DNA of 64,000 bases from an uncultured Corynebacterium sp. (lineage in GTDB: Bacteria > Actinomycetota > Actinomycetes > Mycobacteriales > Mycobacteriaceae): assembly GCA_943914355.1 (NCBI GenBank), contig CALUBS010000001.1, positions 1-64,000 of the forward strand, in the 5' to 3' direction. Positions 8,843 through 17,846 of this stretch are shown here, in pieces. A program made the translations under genes and the position numbers. The notes beneath the pieces are model-generated. The model ran no database searches and was not told the origin of the DNA. It saw nothing but the letters and a program-made list of their open reading frames with translations. Within the stretch, counting starts at the first letter, position 1; each line of letters begins with the position of its first letter.

Positions 8843-9020
8843 CCATCCCCACCTGCACGCCGGCGCGGTGCGCAAATCCGCATCACCTACCCAGCGGTTT
8901 ACAGTCGCTGGTGGCTCGACGCACGAACGGGACGCGGCGCGAGGCAGACAGTGGCGGGGTCCGGAACGGGGGGCACGGTAAGTGGCTAGCCCGGACTCCT
9001 TACAGAAGGCATACAGAAGG

Positions 9021-9071
9021 ATCGCCGAAGCGGCGCAGGGTTTAACTGCGCTGGCTTCGGCGATGTTTTTT
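9021..9071 (+). terminator. strong intrinsic terminator of metYX
   Basis: An 11-bp stem (ATCGCCGAAGC with GCTTCGGCGAT) encloses a second short GCAG/CTGC stem and is followed directly by G and six T residues. It sits between metX and the convergent HNH gene and reads as a textbook rho-independent terminator on the plus strand. Confidence 0.9.
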
Positions 9072-10038
9072 ATCGGGCCCAGGGCGGGCGCCACACGATA
9101 CCTTCGTGCGGGCGGCGCTCTAGGCGCCCGCGACGGGGCGGGGCATTGGGGTCATCGTCGTTGACGGCGTTGTGGTACTTGCAGGCGATGGTCAAGTTCT
9201 CAGAATTGGTCCCGCCGCCGAGCAGCCACGGTTGCAGGTGGTGAACCTGGCATTCATCGGCTGGGATATGGCAATCAGGCCACGGGCACACCGGATTTTC
9301 GGCCATCGCCATCTGCCGCTGCTTCCAGGTGGCCAGCCGGCGCGTGTGGTACAGGTTCACGGGGCCGGTGACGGGGTGGATGAGGGTGATGAGGCCGGCA
9401 TCGGCAAGCGCGCGCTCCGCTAGCTGCGCACCGGTGATGGTGGCACCGTTAGTCAGCTGCAGGGCGACGTCGTCCTCGCCGTGGGTAACCTTCACCATGT
9501 CATCTAGCGTGAGGACCACGTTGGTAGTGATGGTGGAGGTGGCCGCGCCCTCTGCAAATACCCGGCGCGCATCGTCCACGGTGGAGACGTGGTTATTAAT
9601 CTCAGCCACCAGGCCCGATTCCGCGGTGATGGTCAGCGTCCACAGGTCATCGGTGCGGCGGGTAAGACGCACGCTCTCCGCGCGCTTCTGTGTGCGCTCC
9701 TCCTTGACGCGGCGGCGGGCGCGCTTTTCTATCTCGCTGGTAGAAACGTTGAGCCGGCACAGCTCCTCGCGCAGGGCCCACGCCGCGCGCTGGGTCTTTA
9801 GCTTCTGCGCGTGCACCTCAATGATTTTCAGCGCATCGAGCGGGAGCGCGGTAGTGCGGGCGGCGCGCTGCTTGGCGCTAAACGATGTCTTGCCAAAATA
9901 CGTATCCGCCAAGCGCGCGAATTCCACGGCTTCTTTATCACTAAAGCCGCGGTCTACCAGTTCGGCTTCGGATAGCCCAGCGCACTCCCCGATGAGCGCC
10001 ATCGGGGAGTTTATCGCTGCGAGGTAATCCGAAATCAT
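9070..10038 (-). CDS. DUF222 / HNH-endonuclease-domain protein (13E12-like), copy 1
   Basis: The 322-residue protein has an N-terminal helical DUF222 region and a C-terminal HNH motif (CPWPDCHIPADECQVHHL, then CKYHNAVNDDDPNAPPRRGR). I start it at MISDYLAA because the upstream in-frame stretch has no protein-like composition and overlaps DnaA-box-like sites. It is a paralogue of the plus-strand HNH gene at about 24.8 kb, with a nearly identical C-terminal segment. HNH/DUF222 proteins are abundant in actinobacteria and related to the mycobacterial REP13E12 family; their role is unknown. It separates metYX from folD. Confidence 0.85.
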   Translation of the reverse strand: MISDYLAAINSPMALIGECAGLSEAELVDRGFSDKEAVEFARLADTYFGKTSFSAKQRAARTTALPLDALKIIEVHAQKLKTQRAAWALREELCRLNVSTSEIEKRARRRVKEERTQKRAESVRLTRRTDDLWTLTITAESGLVAEINNHVSTVDDARRVFAEGAATSTITTNVVLTLDDMVKVTHGEDDVALQLTNGATITGAQLAERALADAGLITLIHPVTGPVNLYHTRRLATWKQRQMAMAENPVCPWPDCHIPADECQVHHLQPWLLGGGTNSENLTIACKYHNAVNDDDPNAPPRRGRLERRPHEGIVWRPPWAR

Positions 10039-10091
10039 GGCTCCGAGCCTAAACCGCGGGTAGCGGACGGCGCGAGGCCAAGAGCGCTGCG

Positions 10092-10153
10092 ACTGTGGAT
10101 AGCCGCGCGACACGCCGCAGATTGGTGATACTGAAACAATCACCTGTGGATAA
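10092..10153 (-). promoter_or_regulatory. DnaA-box-like pair upstream of HNH copy 1
   Basis: Read on the minus strand this region contains TTATCCACAGG (10143-10153) and CTATCCACAGT (10092-10102), ahead of the HNH start. TTATCCACA is the canonical DnaA box. A similar pair precedes the second HNH gene, so it is probably not chance. Confidence 0.55.
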
Positions 10154-10468
10154 CTAGCTGCCCAGCGCGTCCACGGAGTAGGCAAGAAAGGCCATCAGCG
10201 CACCGATGACCCCGGTAAATGTGGCATCAAAGCGGCGCGAGCGCACCGCCAGCACGCCGACGCGGCGCGAATCGCACGTCAGGCGCACCACCGTCAGCCA
10301 CAGCAGCGCGAGCCCGAGCAAGAAGGTAGCCCTGCGCCAATACTCGAAAATGGCGTAGCCGCCGGACACGGCCACCCCGGCGATGAAGAGCCCGATGGCC
10401 ACCCACTGCACGGAGGCGGGCAGCGGGGACGGTTTCAGGTGCGCGTCGTGAGGGTTGTCTAAATTCAC
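10154..10468 (-). CDS. DUF3017 membrane protein
   Basis: This 104-residue protein begins at a GTG that overlaps the folD stop as GTGA. It has three hydrophobic segments (about 21-43, 47-64 and 84-101). Small DUF3017 proteins are regularly found directly downstream of folD in Corynebacteriales, and the overlap indicates coupling. Its function is unknown. Its stop lies against the DnaA-box-like site in front of the HNH gene. Confidence 0.75.
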   Translation of the reverse strand: MNLDNPHDAHLKPSPLPASVQWVAIGLFIAGVAVSGGYAIFEYWRRATFLLGLALLWLTVVRLTCDSRRVGVLAVRSRRFDATFTGVIGALMAFLAYSVDALGS

Positions 10469-11313
10469 GCCAGCTTTTCCGCGCGCTCAACGATGTTGCG
10501 TACCAAAAAGGCGCGCGTGAGCGGTCCGACGCCGCCTGGGTTGGGCGAGACGTACCCGGCCTTATCCCAGCAGTCGGGGGCGATATCGCCGGTGAGCTTG
10601 CCGTCGACGCGGGATACGCCGACATCGAGAAGCGCGGCGCCTTCCTTAATCATGTCCGCGGTGAGCATGTGCGGTTGGCCGGCGGCGGCGATGACGATAT
10701 CGGCATTGCGGGTTTCGGCGGCAAGATCCTTCGTGCCGGTGTGGCAGAGGGTAACGGTGGAGTTCTCACTGCGGCGGGTCAGCATGAGGCCAATGGGGCG
10801 GCCGACGGTCACGCCGCGGCCGATGACGACGGTCTTGGTGCCGCCCAGCTCCACGCCGAAGCGGCGCAGCAGGTGCAGGCAGCCATTCGGGGTGCACGGC
10901 AGCGGGGCTTCCTCATTGAGAACGAGCTTGCCCAGGTTGACCGGGTGGAGACCATCGGCGTCCTTTTCCGGATCGATGCGCTCGAGGATGGCGTTTTCAT
11001 CCAAGTGCTTGGGCAGCGGGAGCTGGACGATGTAGCCGGTGCAGGCGTCATCGGCATTGAGCTCATCGATGACCGCCTCGAGTTCCTCCTGCGAAATATC
11101 CGCCGGCAGGTCCTTGCGAATGGAGTTGATGCCCAGCTTTTCGCAATCGCGGTGCTTCATCTTTACATAGGACTGGGAGCCTGGGTCCTCACCCACCAGA
11201 ACGGTGGCCAGGCCAGGGGTTATCCCCTTGTCCTTCAGGGCGGCCACGCGCTCAGCGAGGTCCGCAAAAATCTCGTCACGGTACAAGGTGCCATCTAGTT
11301 TGGTAGCGCTCAT
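10465..11313 (-). CDS. folD: methylenetetrahydrofolate dehydrogenase/cyclohydrolase
   Basis: This bifunctional enzyme interconverts 5,10-methylene-, methenyl- and 10-formyl-THF with NADP. The 282-residue product has the usual FolD length, with the catalytic [15 protein letters not shown], the QLPLPKHLD segment, and the Rossmann region [14 protein letters not shown]. Two nearby ATGs are possible; I choose MSATKLDG, preceded by a GGGGG tract, over the one three codons upstream. The start faces trmL divergently, with only about 23 bases between them. Confidence 0.95.
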   Translation of the reverse strand: MSATKLDGTLYRDEIFADLAERVAALKDKGITPGLATVLVGEDPGSQSYVKMKHRDCEKLGINSIRKDLPADISQEELEAVIDELNADDACTGYIVQLPLPKHLDENAILERIDPEKDADGLHPVNLGKLVLNEEAPLPCTPNGCLHLLRRFGVELGGTKTVVIGRGVTVGRPIGLMLTRRSENSTVTLCHTGTKDLAAETRNADIVIAAAGQPHMLTADMIKEGAALLDVGVSRVDGKLTGDIAPDCWDKAGYVSPNPGGVGPLTRAFLVRNIVERAEKLA

Positions 11314-11336
11314 AGCCCCCATCCTAGACTGAAGGC

Positions 11337-11807
11337 ATGAGCCAGCTGCACATCGTCTTTGATAATCCCGTCATCCCGACCAATACCGGCAATGCCATTC
11401 GCACCGCGGCGGTGACGGGCGCGAGCCTGCACCTGATTGAGCCGCTGGGGTTTAATTTTGACGATAAGCACTTAAAGCGCGCCGGGCTGGATTATCACGA
11501 CCTGGCAGATGTGCAGATCCACAAGGATTTCGACGCGTGCATGGAGGCACTGCCCGGCGCGCGCGTTTTCGCCTTTACCACGCATACGGATAAGTGGTTT
11601 ACGGAGGTTGAGTACCAGGACGGCGACGTGCTGCTCTTTGGCACGGAGCCAACCGGCCTGCCGGATGAGCACGTCAACCATCCGCGCATTACCGATCAGG
11701 TGCGCATTCCGATGGTCCCGGCCAGGCGCTCGATGAATCTCTCCAACTCCGCATCGACCGCGGTCTTTGAGGCGTGGCGCCAGCTTGGTTTTAAGGGAGC
11801 GGTGTAA
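11337..11807 (+). CDS. trmL: tRNA (cytidine/uridine-34-2'-O)-methyltransferase
   Basis: This is a 156-residue SPOUT-class methyltransferase of TrmL/YibK type, which 2'-O-methylates the wobble base of tRNA-Leu in E. coli. It shows [16 protein letters not shown] (motif 1), [11 protein letters not shown] (motif 2) and the knot region [18 protein letters not shown] (motif 3). It is divergent from folD, and its 3' end overlaps the convergent PH-domain gene by 17 bases. No terminator separates the two. Confidence 0.9.
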   Translation: MSQLHIVFDNPVIPTNTGNAIRTAAVTGASLHLIEPLGFNFDDKHLKRAGLDYHDLADVQIHKDFDACMEALPGARVFAFTTHTDKWFTEVEYQDGDVLLFGTEPTGLPDEHVNHPRITDQVRIPMVPARRSMNLSNSASTAVFEAWRQLGFKGAV

Positions 11808-13095
11808 GTTCTGGCAGGTCGCGGGAGCGCAGGCGGTTGAGCAGCGCGTGGGCATCGGCAAGCGCGAGGTTGCGCGCCGCCATGGACACGGGCCCCTGCA
11901 CGAGGTCGAGCTCCACCGTGGCTAGGCCGAGCAGCTGGGATATCGGGCCGCGGCGCAGGGTGAGTTCCTGGATGTGGCGCAGCTCGATGGCTTGGACGCG
12001 GCGGTTGAAGCGGCCGGCGCGCACGATGACATAGTCGCCGGTCAGCGCGACGGTTTGCTGCCGGTAATCGATGGGCGAGACCCATTTGGCGCGCGCGGGC
12101 GAGGCATAGGTCGGGGCGGCATCGGCGGGCAGGAATTGCCGGGCTTGGCTGCGCTTGCCGACGGGCACGATGCGCGTCGATCCCGATCCCTCGCCGCTGG
12201 CCATGCCGCCGTAGCCGGCGACCGACACGCGCGTTTCGTACCAGTCGAAGGGCCGCCACAGGAAGGGCTGGGTGACTTGGACGGCGTGGATGCGCTCGAG
12301 GCGGATGTTTTGGCGGCGGCGATCGGCAAGGCCGTAGGTGATATTGAGTACGCCATCCTCAAGGCTGGCGGTATAGCGCCACGAGGAGTCAATCACGTTC
12401 CAGGCGCGCGGGACGGTGGCCAAAAGGATGGGCAGCGTGATGGTCAGGGACATCGGCGTGACCACGAGGAATACGAGGGCCGCAATAAGAACGATCGTGG
12501 ACACGTGCAAAGCGGCCGCGACCAGGGAACGCGCGATGGGGATTTCGGGGATGAGGACGTTGTCCTCTTCCTCGGCCGGCTGTTCTTCAGCCGGTTCCTC
12601 GGCGTGCGGCTCGCCGTGGACGCGGGAGAGGATTTCGGCGCGCAGGGCCTCGGCATCGCGCTTTTTCAGGTAGGCGATTTCGATGGCGGACGACTGCCCG
12701 CCGGCCGTTTCCACGCGCACTGCCGCGAGCCGGAAGAGCCGGGCGATAACGGGCTCGACGACGTCAACCGCCTGCGTGCGGTCATAGCGCGCCGTGCGCT
12801 GCTGCTTCGAAATAACCCCGCGGCGCAAGGTGAGTTCCTCCTCGCCCAGCCGGTAGCCCATCTGGCGCCACCACACGCCGGATACGAGCCAAACCACCGC
12901 GCATACTGCAATGAATCCGGCTAGGGCGAGGCCGATATCGCGCAGGTCCGCGGCGCTGTGTTCGCCGGTAACGAAGGCAAAGATTCCGCGCAGTGCCTCC
13001 ATATTGACGTTTAAGGCAAAAGCCGCGATGACGGCCAGGATGACCGACCACAGCTGCAGCAGCGGGGTCAAGCGGTGGACGCGGTGGTAACTCAT
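11791..13095 (-). CDS. PH-domain (bPH2, YdbT-like) membrane protein
   Basis: The 434-residue product has paired N-terminal membrane segments (about 12-30 and 47-70), a bPH2 domain (about 85-150), a middle pair of membrane segments (about 180-215), then two more bPH2-like regions. This is the YdbT architecture. Codons upstream of MSYHRV are a shadow of the previous gene. Its ATG overlaps the stop of the shorter PH-domain gene (ATGA). YdbS/YdbT pairs occur in many bacteria, and in Bacillus they affect sensitivity to certain bacteriocins. The role here is unknown. Confidence 0.8.
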   Translation of the reverse strand: MSYHRVHRLTPLLQLWSVILAVIAAFALNVNMEALRGIFAFVTGEHSAADLRDIGLALAGFIAVCAVVWLVSGVWWRQMGYRLGEEELTLRRGVISKQQRTARYDRTQAVDVVEPVIARLFRLAAVRVETAGGQSSAIEIAYLKKRDAEALRAEILSRVHGEPHAEEPAEEQPAEEEDNVLIPEIPIARSLVAAALHVSTIVLIAALVFLVVTPMSLTITLPILLATVPRAWNVIDSSWRYTASLEDGVLNITYGLADRRRQNIRLERIHAVQVTQPFLWRPFDWYETRVSVAGYGGMASGEGSGSTRIVPVGKRSQARQFLPADAAPTYASPARAKWVSPIDYRQQTVALTGDYVIVRAGRFNRRVQAIELRHIQELTLRRGPISQLLGLATVELDLVQGPVSMAARNLALADAHALLNRLRSRDLPELTPLP

Positions 13096-13553
13096 AGCCC
13101 GCTCATCCGTTCGCGGGCGTGGTGGGTAAGGCGGGTGCGGAGGGCATCGGCAAGCGGGGCGTCCAAGCCCTTCACCGTGGCGTCCGTGGTTGCGGAGGCG
13201 GTGTGCAGCTGCAGTTCCTTGAGCCCGAAGGCGCGCTCGAGGGGGCCGGCGGACACGTCCACGAACTGGATGCGACCGTAGGGCACAACGGTGAAAGAAT
13301 GCCACAGCTTGCCGCGCGTAATGAGCAGCTCATCGTCGGTTTCGCACCAGCCCATGCGGCGCACCTGGGCCGGAATGAGCCAGAGCAGCCAGAAAAAGAG
13401 GACGGCGAAGAGCCCCGCCGCCCAGTAGAACCACGGGGTCCACCAGTACCCTGCCGCTGCGGCCGCCGTGGCGGAAATAACCGTCCAGCCCAAGTGACGG
13501 ATATAGCGCACCTTCACCAAACGCGGCGAGACGGGGTTCATTTCTTCGCTCAT
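13092..13553 (-). CDS. PH-domain (bPH2, YdbS-like) membrane protein
   Basis: This 153-residue protein has two adjacent transmembrane segments (about 22-62) followed by a single bPH2 domain containing ETDDELLITRGKLW and VPYGRIQFVDVSAGPLER, the family hallmark. It is the short partner of the YdbS/YdbT pair, and the four-base overlap indicates cotranslation. An in-frame TTG lies six codons upstream, but the ATG giving MSEEMNP is preferred. Confidence 0.8.
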   Translation of the reverse strand: MSEEMNPVSPRLVKVRYIRHLGWTVISATAAAAAGYWWTPWFYWAAGLFAVLFFWLLWLIPAQVRRMGWCETDDELLITRGKLWHSFTVVPYGRIQFVDVSAGPLERAFGLKELQLHTASATTDATVKGLDAPLADALRTRLTHHARERMSGL

Positions 13554-13595
13554 AGCTACTGACTGTAGCAATCGGACTCGCGCCCTTGTGCAACT

Positions 13596-13641
13596 TATCG
13601 TTATTCGATATTATCGAATTACGACAACATCGAAAGTCGAT
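13596..13641. promoter_or_regulatory. clustered palindromes, probable operator of the DUF2975/XRE operon
   Basis: TTCGATA-T-TATCGAA (13604-13618) is a perfect seven-base inverted repeat. ATCGA-AAG-TCGAT (13629-13641) is a second perfect palindrome, and TATCG-N5-CGATA (13596-13610) overlaps the first. They sit just upstream of the Shine-Dalgarno sequence of the DUF2975 gene, whose partner is a small helix-turn-helix protein. Autoregulation is the natural inference. Confidence 0.6.
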
Positions 13642-13665
13642 AAGGAATCGACGGAAAGGATTGTC

Positions 13666-14214
13666 ATGACCACCCCGCAACCCACCTCCCAAACTGAGCG
13701 CCACGAAATTACCGCGGCGGCCACCCTCTGCCTGTTCACCATTATCATCCTCGGCCCCACCTACCTGCGCGACCTTGTCACCGGACGCTTTTCCACCGCA
13801 CTGAGCGCGGCCGTCCCGGAAGGCCTAAGCAAGCACAACCTCGACGGCGGGCCATTCTGGATGCTCACTGCGGGACTCGTCGTCAAGATCGCAGGAATCT
13901 TGATTATCGCGTTCTTTGCCTACCGTTTGGTCAAACCGATGCTTCGTGGGCAGGTTTTCAACACGAAAAACATCCGCTTTCTTAACGGAATGACCATCGG
14001 AATCCTTGTCTGGTTTATCGGACGCTTCCCACTCGAAGGTATGGGCAATAACTGGGCTTCCTCGCAGCTCGACATTGACTGGTGGGCCAACCAGAGCGGA
14101 TCCTCACTAGGCGAGCTTGCGCTGCCCTACCTTTTTGTCTGCACCCTCCAACTCTTCTCAGTTGCCATCAAGCGCGGCTGCAAGCTCGAAGAGGAGGTCG
14201 AAGGCCTTGTCTGA
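13666..14214 (+). CDS. DUF2975 family membrane protein
   Basis: The 182-residue product has four predicted membrane segments (about 18-36, 60-90, 105-125 and 150-170) and the segment GQVFNTKNIRFLNGMTIG, seen in DUF2975 proteins. GGAAAGGA sits five bases before the ATG. DUF2975 proteins are nearly always paired with a YozG-like XRE regulator, and the next gene is exactly that. The function is unknown; membrane sensing linked to the regulator is a reasonable guess. Confidence 0.8.
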   Translation: MTTPQPTSQTERHEITAAATLCLFTIIILGPTYLRDLVTGRFSTALSAAVPEGLSKHNLDGGPFWMLTAGLVVKIAGILIIAFFAYRLVKPMLRGQVFNTKNIRFLNGMTIGILVWFIGRFPLEGMGNNWASSQLDIDWWANQSGSSLGELALPYLFVCTLQLFSVAIKRGCKLEEEVEGLV

Positions 14215-14425
14215 GGATCAAGAACCCCAGGTGATCTGCCACCTCGACCGGATAATGGAGGAGCGCGGTATTACCGGAGCGGCGCTCGCCAAAGCGGTAG
14301 GTATCACCCCAGTTAACCTGTCTGTCCTGAAGAATAATCGCGCCAAGGCCGTACGCTTTAACACCCTTGCAGCACTGTGTGCGGCACTGGACTGCCAGCC
14401 GGGCGATATCTTCGAAGTGGAATAG
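14207..14425 (+). CDS. YozG-like XRE-family transcriptional regulator
   Basis: This is a short Cro/C1-type helix-turn-helix protein. The core VICHLDRIMEERGITGAALA then GITPVNLSVLKNNRAK and ALCAALDCQPGDIFE match the YozG group almost end to end. I use the TTG that overlaps the DUF2975 stop because GGAGG lies nine bases upstream. A GTG eight codons later (MICHLDRI) is the alternative and gives the more typical family N-terminus. It probably binds the palindromes upstream of its operon. Confidence 0.8.
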   Translation: MSEDQEPQVICHLDRIMEERGITGAALAKAVGITPVNLSVLKNNRAKAVRFNTLAALCAALDCQPGDIFEVE

Positions 14426-14516
14426 AAAACCTTGTCATTATGTTGGGTTTATGCAGTACTTTGACCTATGTCCACGGAAATCTATAGGAAGAATTCCTAA
14501 TGGCTAACTAACTCGC

Positions 14517-14549
14517 CGCCGGCGCTTAGTACTGGCCGGCGATGTTTTT
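14517..14549 (+). terminator. intrinsic terminator after the XRE gene
   Basis: A CGCCGGC/GCCGGCG stem with an eleven-base loop is followed by ATGTTTTT. It separates the XRE operon from the convergent dnaE2 gene. Confidence 0.75.
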
Positions 14550-14590
14550 CTCGGCCTGGCCACCGCTTTTGGGCTTCGATGCGGAGAAAA

Positions 14591-17500
14591 CTAGCGGAAA
14601 TCCCGGGAGCCGCGCGAGAGGAAATCACCAAAGTCCAGCGGCTCGAGCTTATCCGCGACCACGCTTACCGCGCCGGTGGCGTTTTGCACGATGCCGCGGA
14701 TGATAAGCGCGCGGGCGGTACGGGCGAGCACCTTCTGGCGGGACCACAGCCCGGGCGAGACCATCACGTTCATCAGTCCGGTTTCATCCTCCACTCCCAA
14801 AAAGGTCAGGCCGGAGGCGGTGCGCGGGCGCTGGCGGTGCGTAATGATGCCGGCGATGCGCACGCGGGTGCCATCGGGGACGTGGGGAAGGCGGGAGGAA
14901 GGCAGGACATCGCCAAGCGCGGCCCTGACTAACTCCATAGGCTGCTTATCGTGGGTGACGCCGGTGGCGGCGACATCGGTAGCCATCAGCTCGAACACCG
15001 ACATGCCGGGCAGGTGCGGTGAGGCGAGCGCGGAGGTGCCGGGCAGCATGCCCTCGCGCTCGGTGGCGGCGACGCCAGCCTGCCAAAGCGCTTGGCGGCG
15101 CTCCAACCCCAAGCACTCCAGCGCCCCCGCCGTGGCCAGCGCCTCTACCTGCTCCACGCTAAGATCCGCCCGGCGCGACAGATCGGAGACGCTGCTAAAA
15201 GGCGCTGTGGCCTCCAAGCGCTCGGCGGCCTCATCCCCCAGCCCCTTGATGAGGTTGAGGCCCAACCGGATCTCGCCGGTGGGCAGCGCCCTAGCCTGCG
15301 CGCCGGAATCGTTGATGCTCACCGGCAGCACGCGCACGCCGTGGCGCCGGGCATCCTGAATGAGCGACTGCGGCGAATAAAAGCCCATGGGCTGCGCGCG
15401 CAGCAAGCCCACGCAGAACTCCGCCGGGTAGTGGTGCTTGAACCACGCGGAAAAATACACCAGCGAGGCGAAGGACTGCGAGTGCGATTCCGGGAAACCG
15501 TAGGCGGCAAAGGCGGTGATCTTGGCCCAGAGCTTCTCCGCGACTTCACCGTCGATGCCGTTGGTGGCGCGCAGGCCCTCGAAAAAGCGGCTGCGCAGCG
15601 CGGCCATCTTGGCCGGTGAGCGCTTCGAACCCATGGCGCGGCGCAGGTCATCGGCCTCGGCGCCGGTAAAACCGGCGGCATCCACCGCAATCTGCATCAA
15701 TTGCTCTTGAAAAAGCGGGATGCCCAGGGTTTTACCCAGCGATTTCTCCAGCACCGGGTGGTCATAGGTCACGGGCTCGAGGCCATCGCGCCGGCGCAGG
15801 TAGGGGTGCACGGAACCGCCCTGGATGGGGCCGGGGCGAATGAGCGCGACCTCCACCACAAGGTCGAAGAAACAGCGCGGTTTGAGCCGCGGCAGCGTGG
15901 CCAGCTGCGCGCGGGACTCCACTTGGAAGACGCCGACGGCATCAGCGCGGCAGAGCATGTCATAGACAGCGGGCTCGGCTAGGTCGAGTTCCCACAGGCG
16001 CACCTCGCGGCCGGTGGTGGTGCGCACGGCATCGATCATGTGGTGCAGCGCCTCCAGCATGCCGAGGCCCAGCAGGTCGAATTTCACCAGCCCGGCGGCG
16101 GCGCAATCGTCCTTATCCCATTGCAGCACGGAGCGGCCTTCCATGCGGGCCCATTCCATCGGCACCACGTCCGCGATTGGCCGGTCACATAAGACCATGC
16201 CGCCGGAGTGGATGCCGAGGTGGCGCGGCTGGTCGAGGAATTGCTCGGCGAGTAAGGAGACATCGGCAGGCGGCTCGGCTATGCCCTTCGACCACGCATC
16301 GGCCGAGCCCTGTGGGTAGCCCAGCGCGCGGGCGGCGTCGCGGGTAGCACCCTTGCGGCGGTAGGTAATGACGTTAGCCACCTGTGCGGCGCGGTCGCGG
16401 CCGTGGGTGCGATAGACGTATTGGATGACCTCCTCGCGCCGGCCGGATTCGATGTCGATGTCGATATCGGGCGGGCCATCGCGATCCGGCGACAGGAAGC
16501 GCTCGAAGAGCAGCTGCGCCGAAATGGGCTCGGCGTTGGTAATGCCCAGCGCGAAACAGACGGCGGAATTAGCTGCCGAGCCGCGCCCCTGACAGAGGAT
16601 ATTTTCCTGGCGGCAGAAATCCACCAGGTCGCAGACGATGAGGAAATAGCCCGGAAAGCCCAGCTGCTTGATGATGCCCAGCTCGTGCCGCATCTGCTTT
16701 TTCGCCTTGGCCTGTATTTCGGGCGGGCGCGAGGCGTAGCGCTTTTTACCGCGCCGCCACACCTCGTGTTCGAGCCAGCTCATCTCGGTATGCCCCTCCG
16801 GGACGACAAAGTCCGGCAGGTTGGGCGCAAGTGCACCCCAGGTAAAGGAACACTCGCGGGCAAGGCGCACGGTTTCGGCGATAAGCTCGGGCCGGCTGGG
16901 AAGCAACTGGGCCATCTGCTCGCCGGAGCGCATCCAGCCTGCGCCCATCGGGTGGGCATCCGGTGCGGCTTCCTCTAAGGATTGGCGGTGCGCCAAGGCG
17001 CGTTTAGCGGCGGCGAGCCTTACCTGGTCGCGCGTTGCTGCCGCAGGTCGAGCGGTTGCGATGGCGCGGAGATTATTGTACTTATCCAGGAAACTGTGGT
17101 GATCCGCATCTTCGGGAGACATTGTGCACGCATATTCGAGAACTATGCTGTCTATTTTTATTCTTTCGAGAACGTGATCGATTTTTTGTATAGCCTCCCA
17201 CCCCAGCAGGAAAAAGCACTCCTCTTCTAGCTCACGCGCCACGGCGTCTAGGGGCGGGTAGGCAACGCCTCCTTTCTCCCCGGCATCCATCCGCGCGCGG
17301 GCGATAAGGCGAGAGAGGCGGCGATAGCCTTCCGGCGTGCGCGCCAGCACGGTCACTGGGGCCTCCGCGAGGGAAAGCTCCGCGCCGTATATGGCCGAAA
17401 GTCCGGCCCTAGCTGCGGCTTCCGCGAATTTCATCAGGCCGTAGAAGCCATCCCGATCCACAACAGCCAGCCCCTCGAGGCCAAGCTCTAGGGCGCGGGC

Positions 17501-17710
17501 GACCAGCTCTTCCGGCTCGGCGGCGCCGTCGAGAAAGCTATAGGAGCTTACCGCGTGCAGCTCCGCAAAGGGCACGGCGGAATACCCGCGCTGGACAGGC
17601 TCATCGCCGCCGCCGAGGTGATGCACGGCGACGGGCGCGGCAGCGTCCTTGCCGGATAGTATCCTTTCTAAACGCGACCACGGCAGCGCCTTTCCACCAT
17701 TAAATTTCAC
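14591..17710 (-). CDS. dnaE2: error-prone DNA polymerase III alpha subunit
   Basis: This is the 1039-residue DnaE2 polymerase, which extends synthesis across lesions during SOS mutagenesis with ImuB and ImuA'. It has a PHP domain (AELHAVSSYSFLDGA, about 47-61), catalytic palm signatures (GRGSAANS, then PDIDIDIESGRREE), a helix-hairpin-helix region and a C-terminal OB fold. The DnaE1 beta-clamp tail is absent, as usual. A LexA-like box lies about 20 bases upstream. The region encoding about residues 160-210 is much more AT-rich than the rest of the gene, although the protein there still aligns with the family. Confidence 0.95.
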   Translation of the reverse strand: MKFNGGKALPWSRLERILSGKDAAAPVAVHHLGGGDEPVQRGYSAVPFAELHAVSSYSFLDGAAEPEELVARALELGLEGLAVVDRDGFYGLMKFAEAAARAGLSAIYGAELSLAEAPVTVLARTPEGYRRLSRLIARARMDAGEKGGVAYPPLDAVARELEEECFFLLGWEAIQKIDHVLERIKIDSIVLEYACTMSPEDADHHSFLDKYNNLRAIATARPAAATRDQVRLAAAKRALAHRQSLEEAAPDAHPMGAGWMRSGEQMAQLLPSRPELIAETVRLARECSFTWGALAPNLPDFVVPEGHTEMSWLEHEVWRRGKKRYASRPPEIQAKAKKQMRHELGIIKQLGFPGYFLIVCDLVDFCRQENILCQGRGSAANSAVCFALGITNAEPISAQLLFERFLSPDRDGPPDIDIDIESGRREEVIQYVYRTHGRDRAAQVANVITYRRKGATRDAARALGYPQGSADAWSKGIAEPPADVSLLAEQFLDQPRHLGIHSGGMVLCDRPIADVVPMEWARMEGRSVLQWDKDDCAAAGLVKFDLLGLGMLEALHHMIDAVRTTTGREVRLWELDLAEPAVYDMLCRADAVGVFQVESRAQLATLPRLKPRCFFDLVVEVALIRPGPIQGGSVHPYLRRRDGLEPVTYDHPVLEKSLGKTLGIPLFQEQLMQIAVDAAGFTGAEADDLRRAMGSKRSPAKMAALRSRFFEGLRATNGIDGEVAEKLWAKITAFAAYGFPESHSQSFASLVYFSAWFKHHYPAEFCVGLLRAQPMGFYSPQSLIQDARRHGVRVLPVSINDSGAQARALPTGEIRLGLNLIKGLGDEAAERLEATAPFSSVSDLSRRADLSVEQVEALATAGALECLGLERRQALWQAGVAATEREGMLPGTSALASPHLPGMSVFELMATDVAATGVTHDKQPMELVRAALGDVLPSSRLPHVPDGTRVRIAGIITHRQRPRTASGLTFLGVEDETGLMNVMVSPGLWSRQKVLARTARALIIRGIVQNATGAVSVVADKLEPLDFGDFLSRGSRDFR

Positions 17711-17726
17711 CCTTCACAGGGTAATG

Positions 17727-17742
17727 TCGAATTAATGTTCTA
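17727..17742 (-). promoter_or_regulatory. LexA (SOS) box of dnaE2
   Basis: The sequence TCGAAT-TAAT-GTTCTA matches the actinobacterial LexA palindrome TCGAAC-N4-GTTCGA at ten of twelve defined positions. It lies 17 bases upstream of the dnaE2 ATG. SOS control of dnaE2 is established in mycobacteria, so the call is well supported by context. Confidence 0.75.
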
Positions 17743-17771
17743 TACAACCCGGCACGATGAGACGCGTTCAA

Positions 17772-17846
17772 TAGACAAAGCGGTTCGCTTATTGCTAGAT
17801 TGCTAAACGGTCAATTTATTTAAACTCCTACATGTAAGGGGACCTC
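17772..17846 (+). promoter_or_regulatory. metQNI promoter region with a TAGAC half-site
   Basis: The half-site TAGAC (17772-17776) of the McbR motif is present, but its right partner six bases later (GTTCG) is poor. The following AT-rich stretch, AATTTATTTAAACT, could hold the -10 element. AAGGGGA precedes the metQ ATG. C. glutamicum metQNI is McbR-controlled; the operator here is uncertain. Confidence 0.35.
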
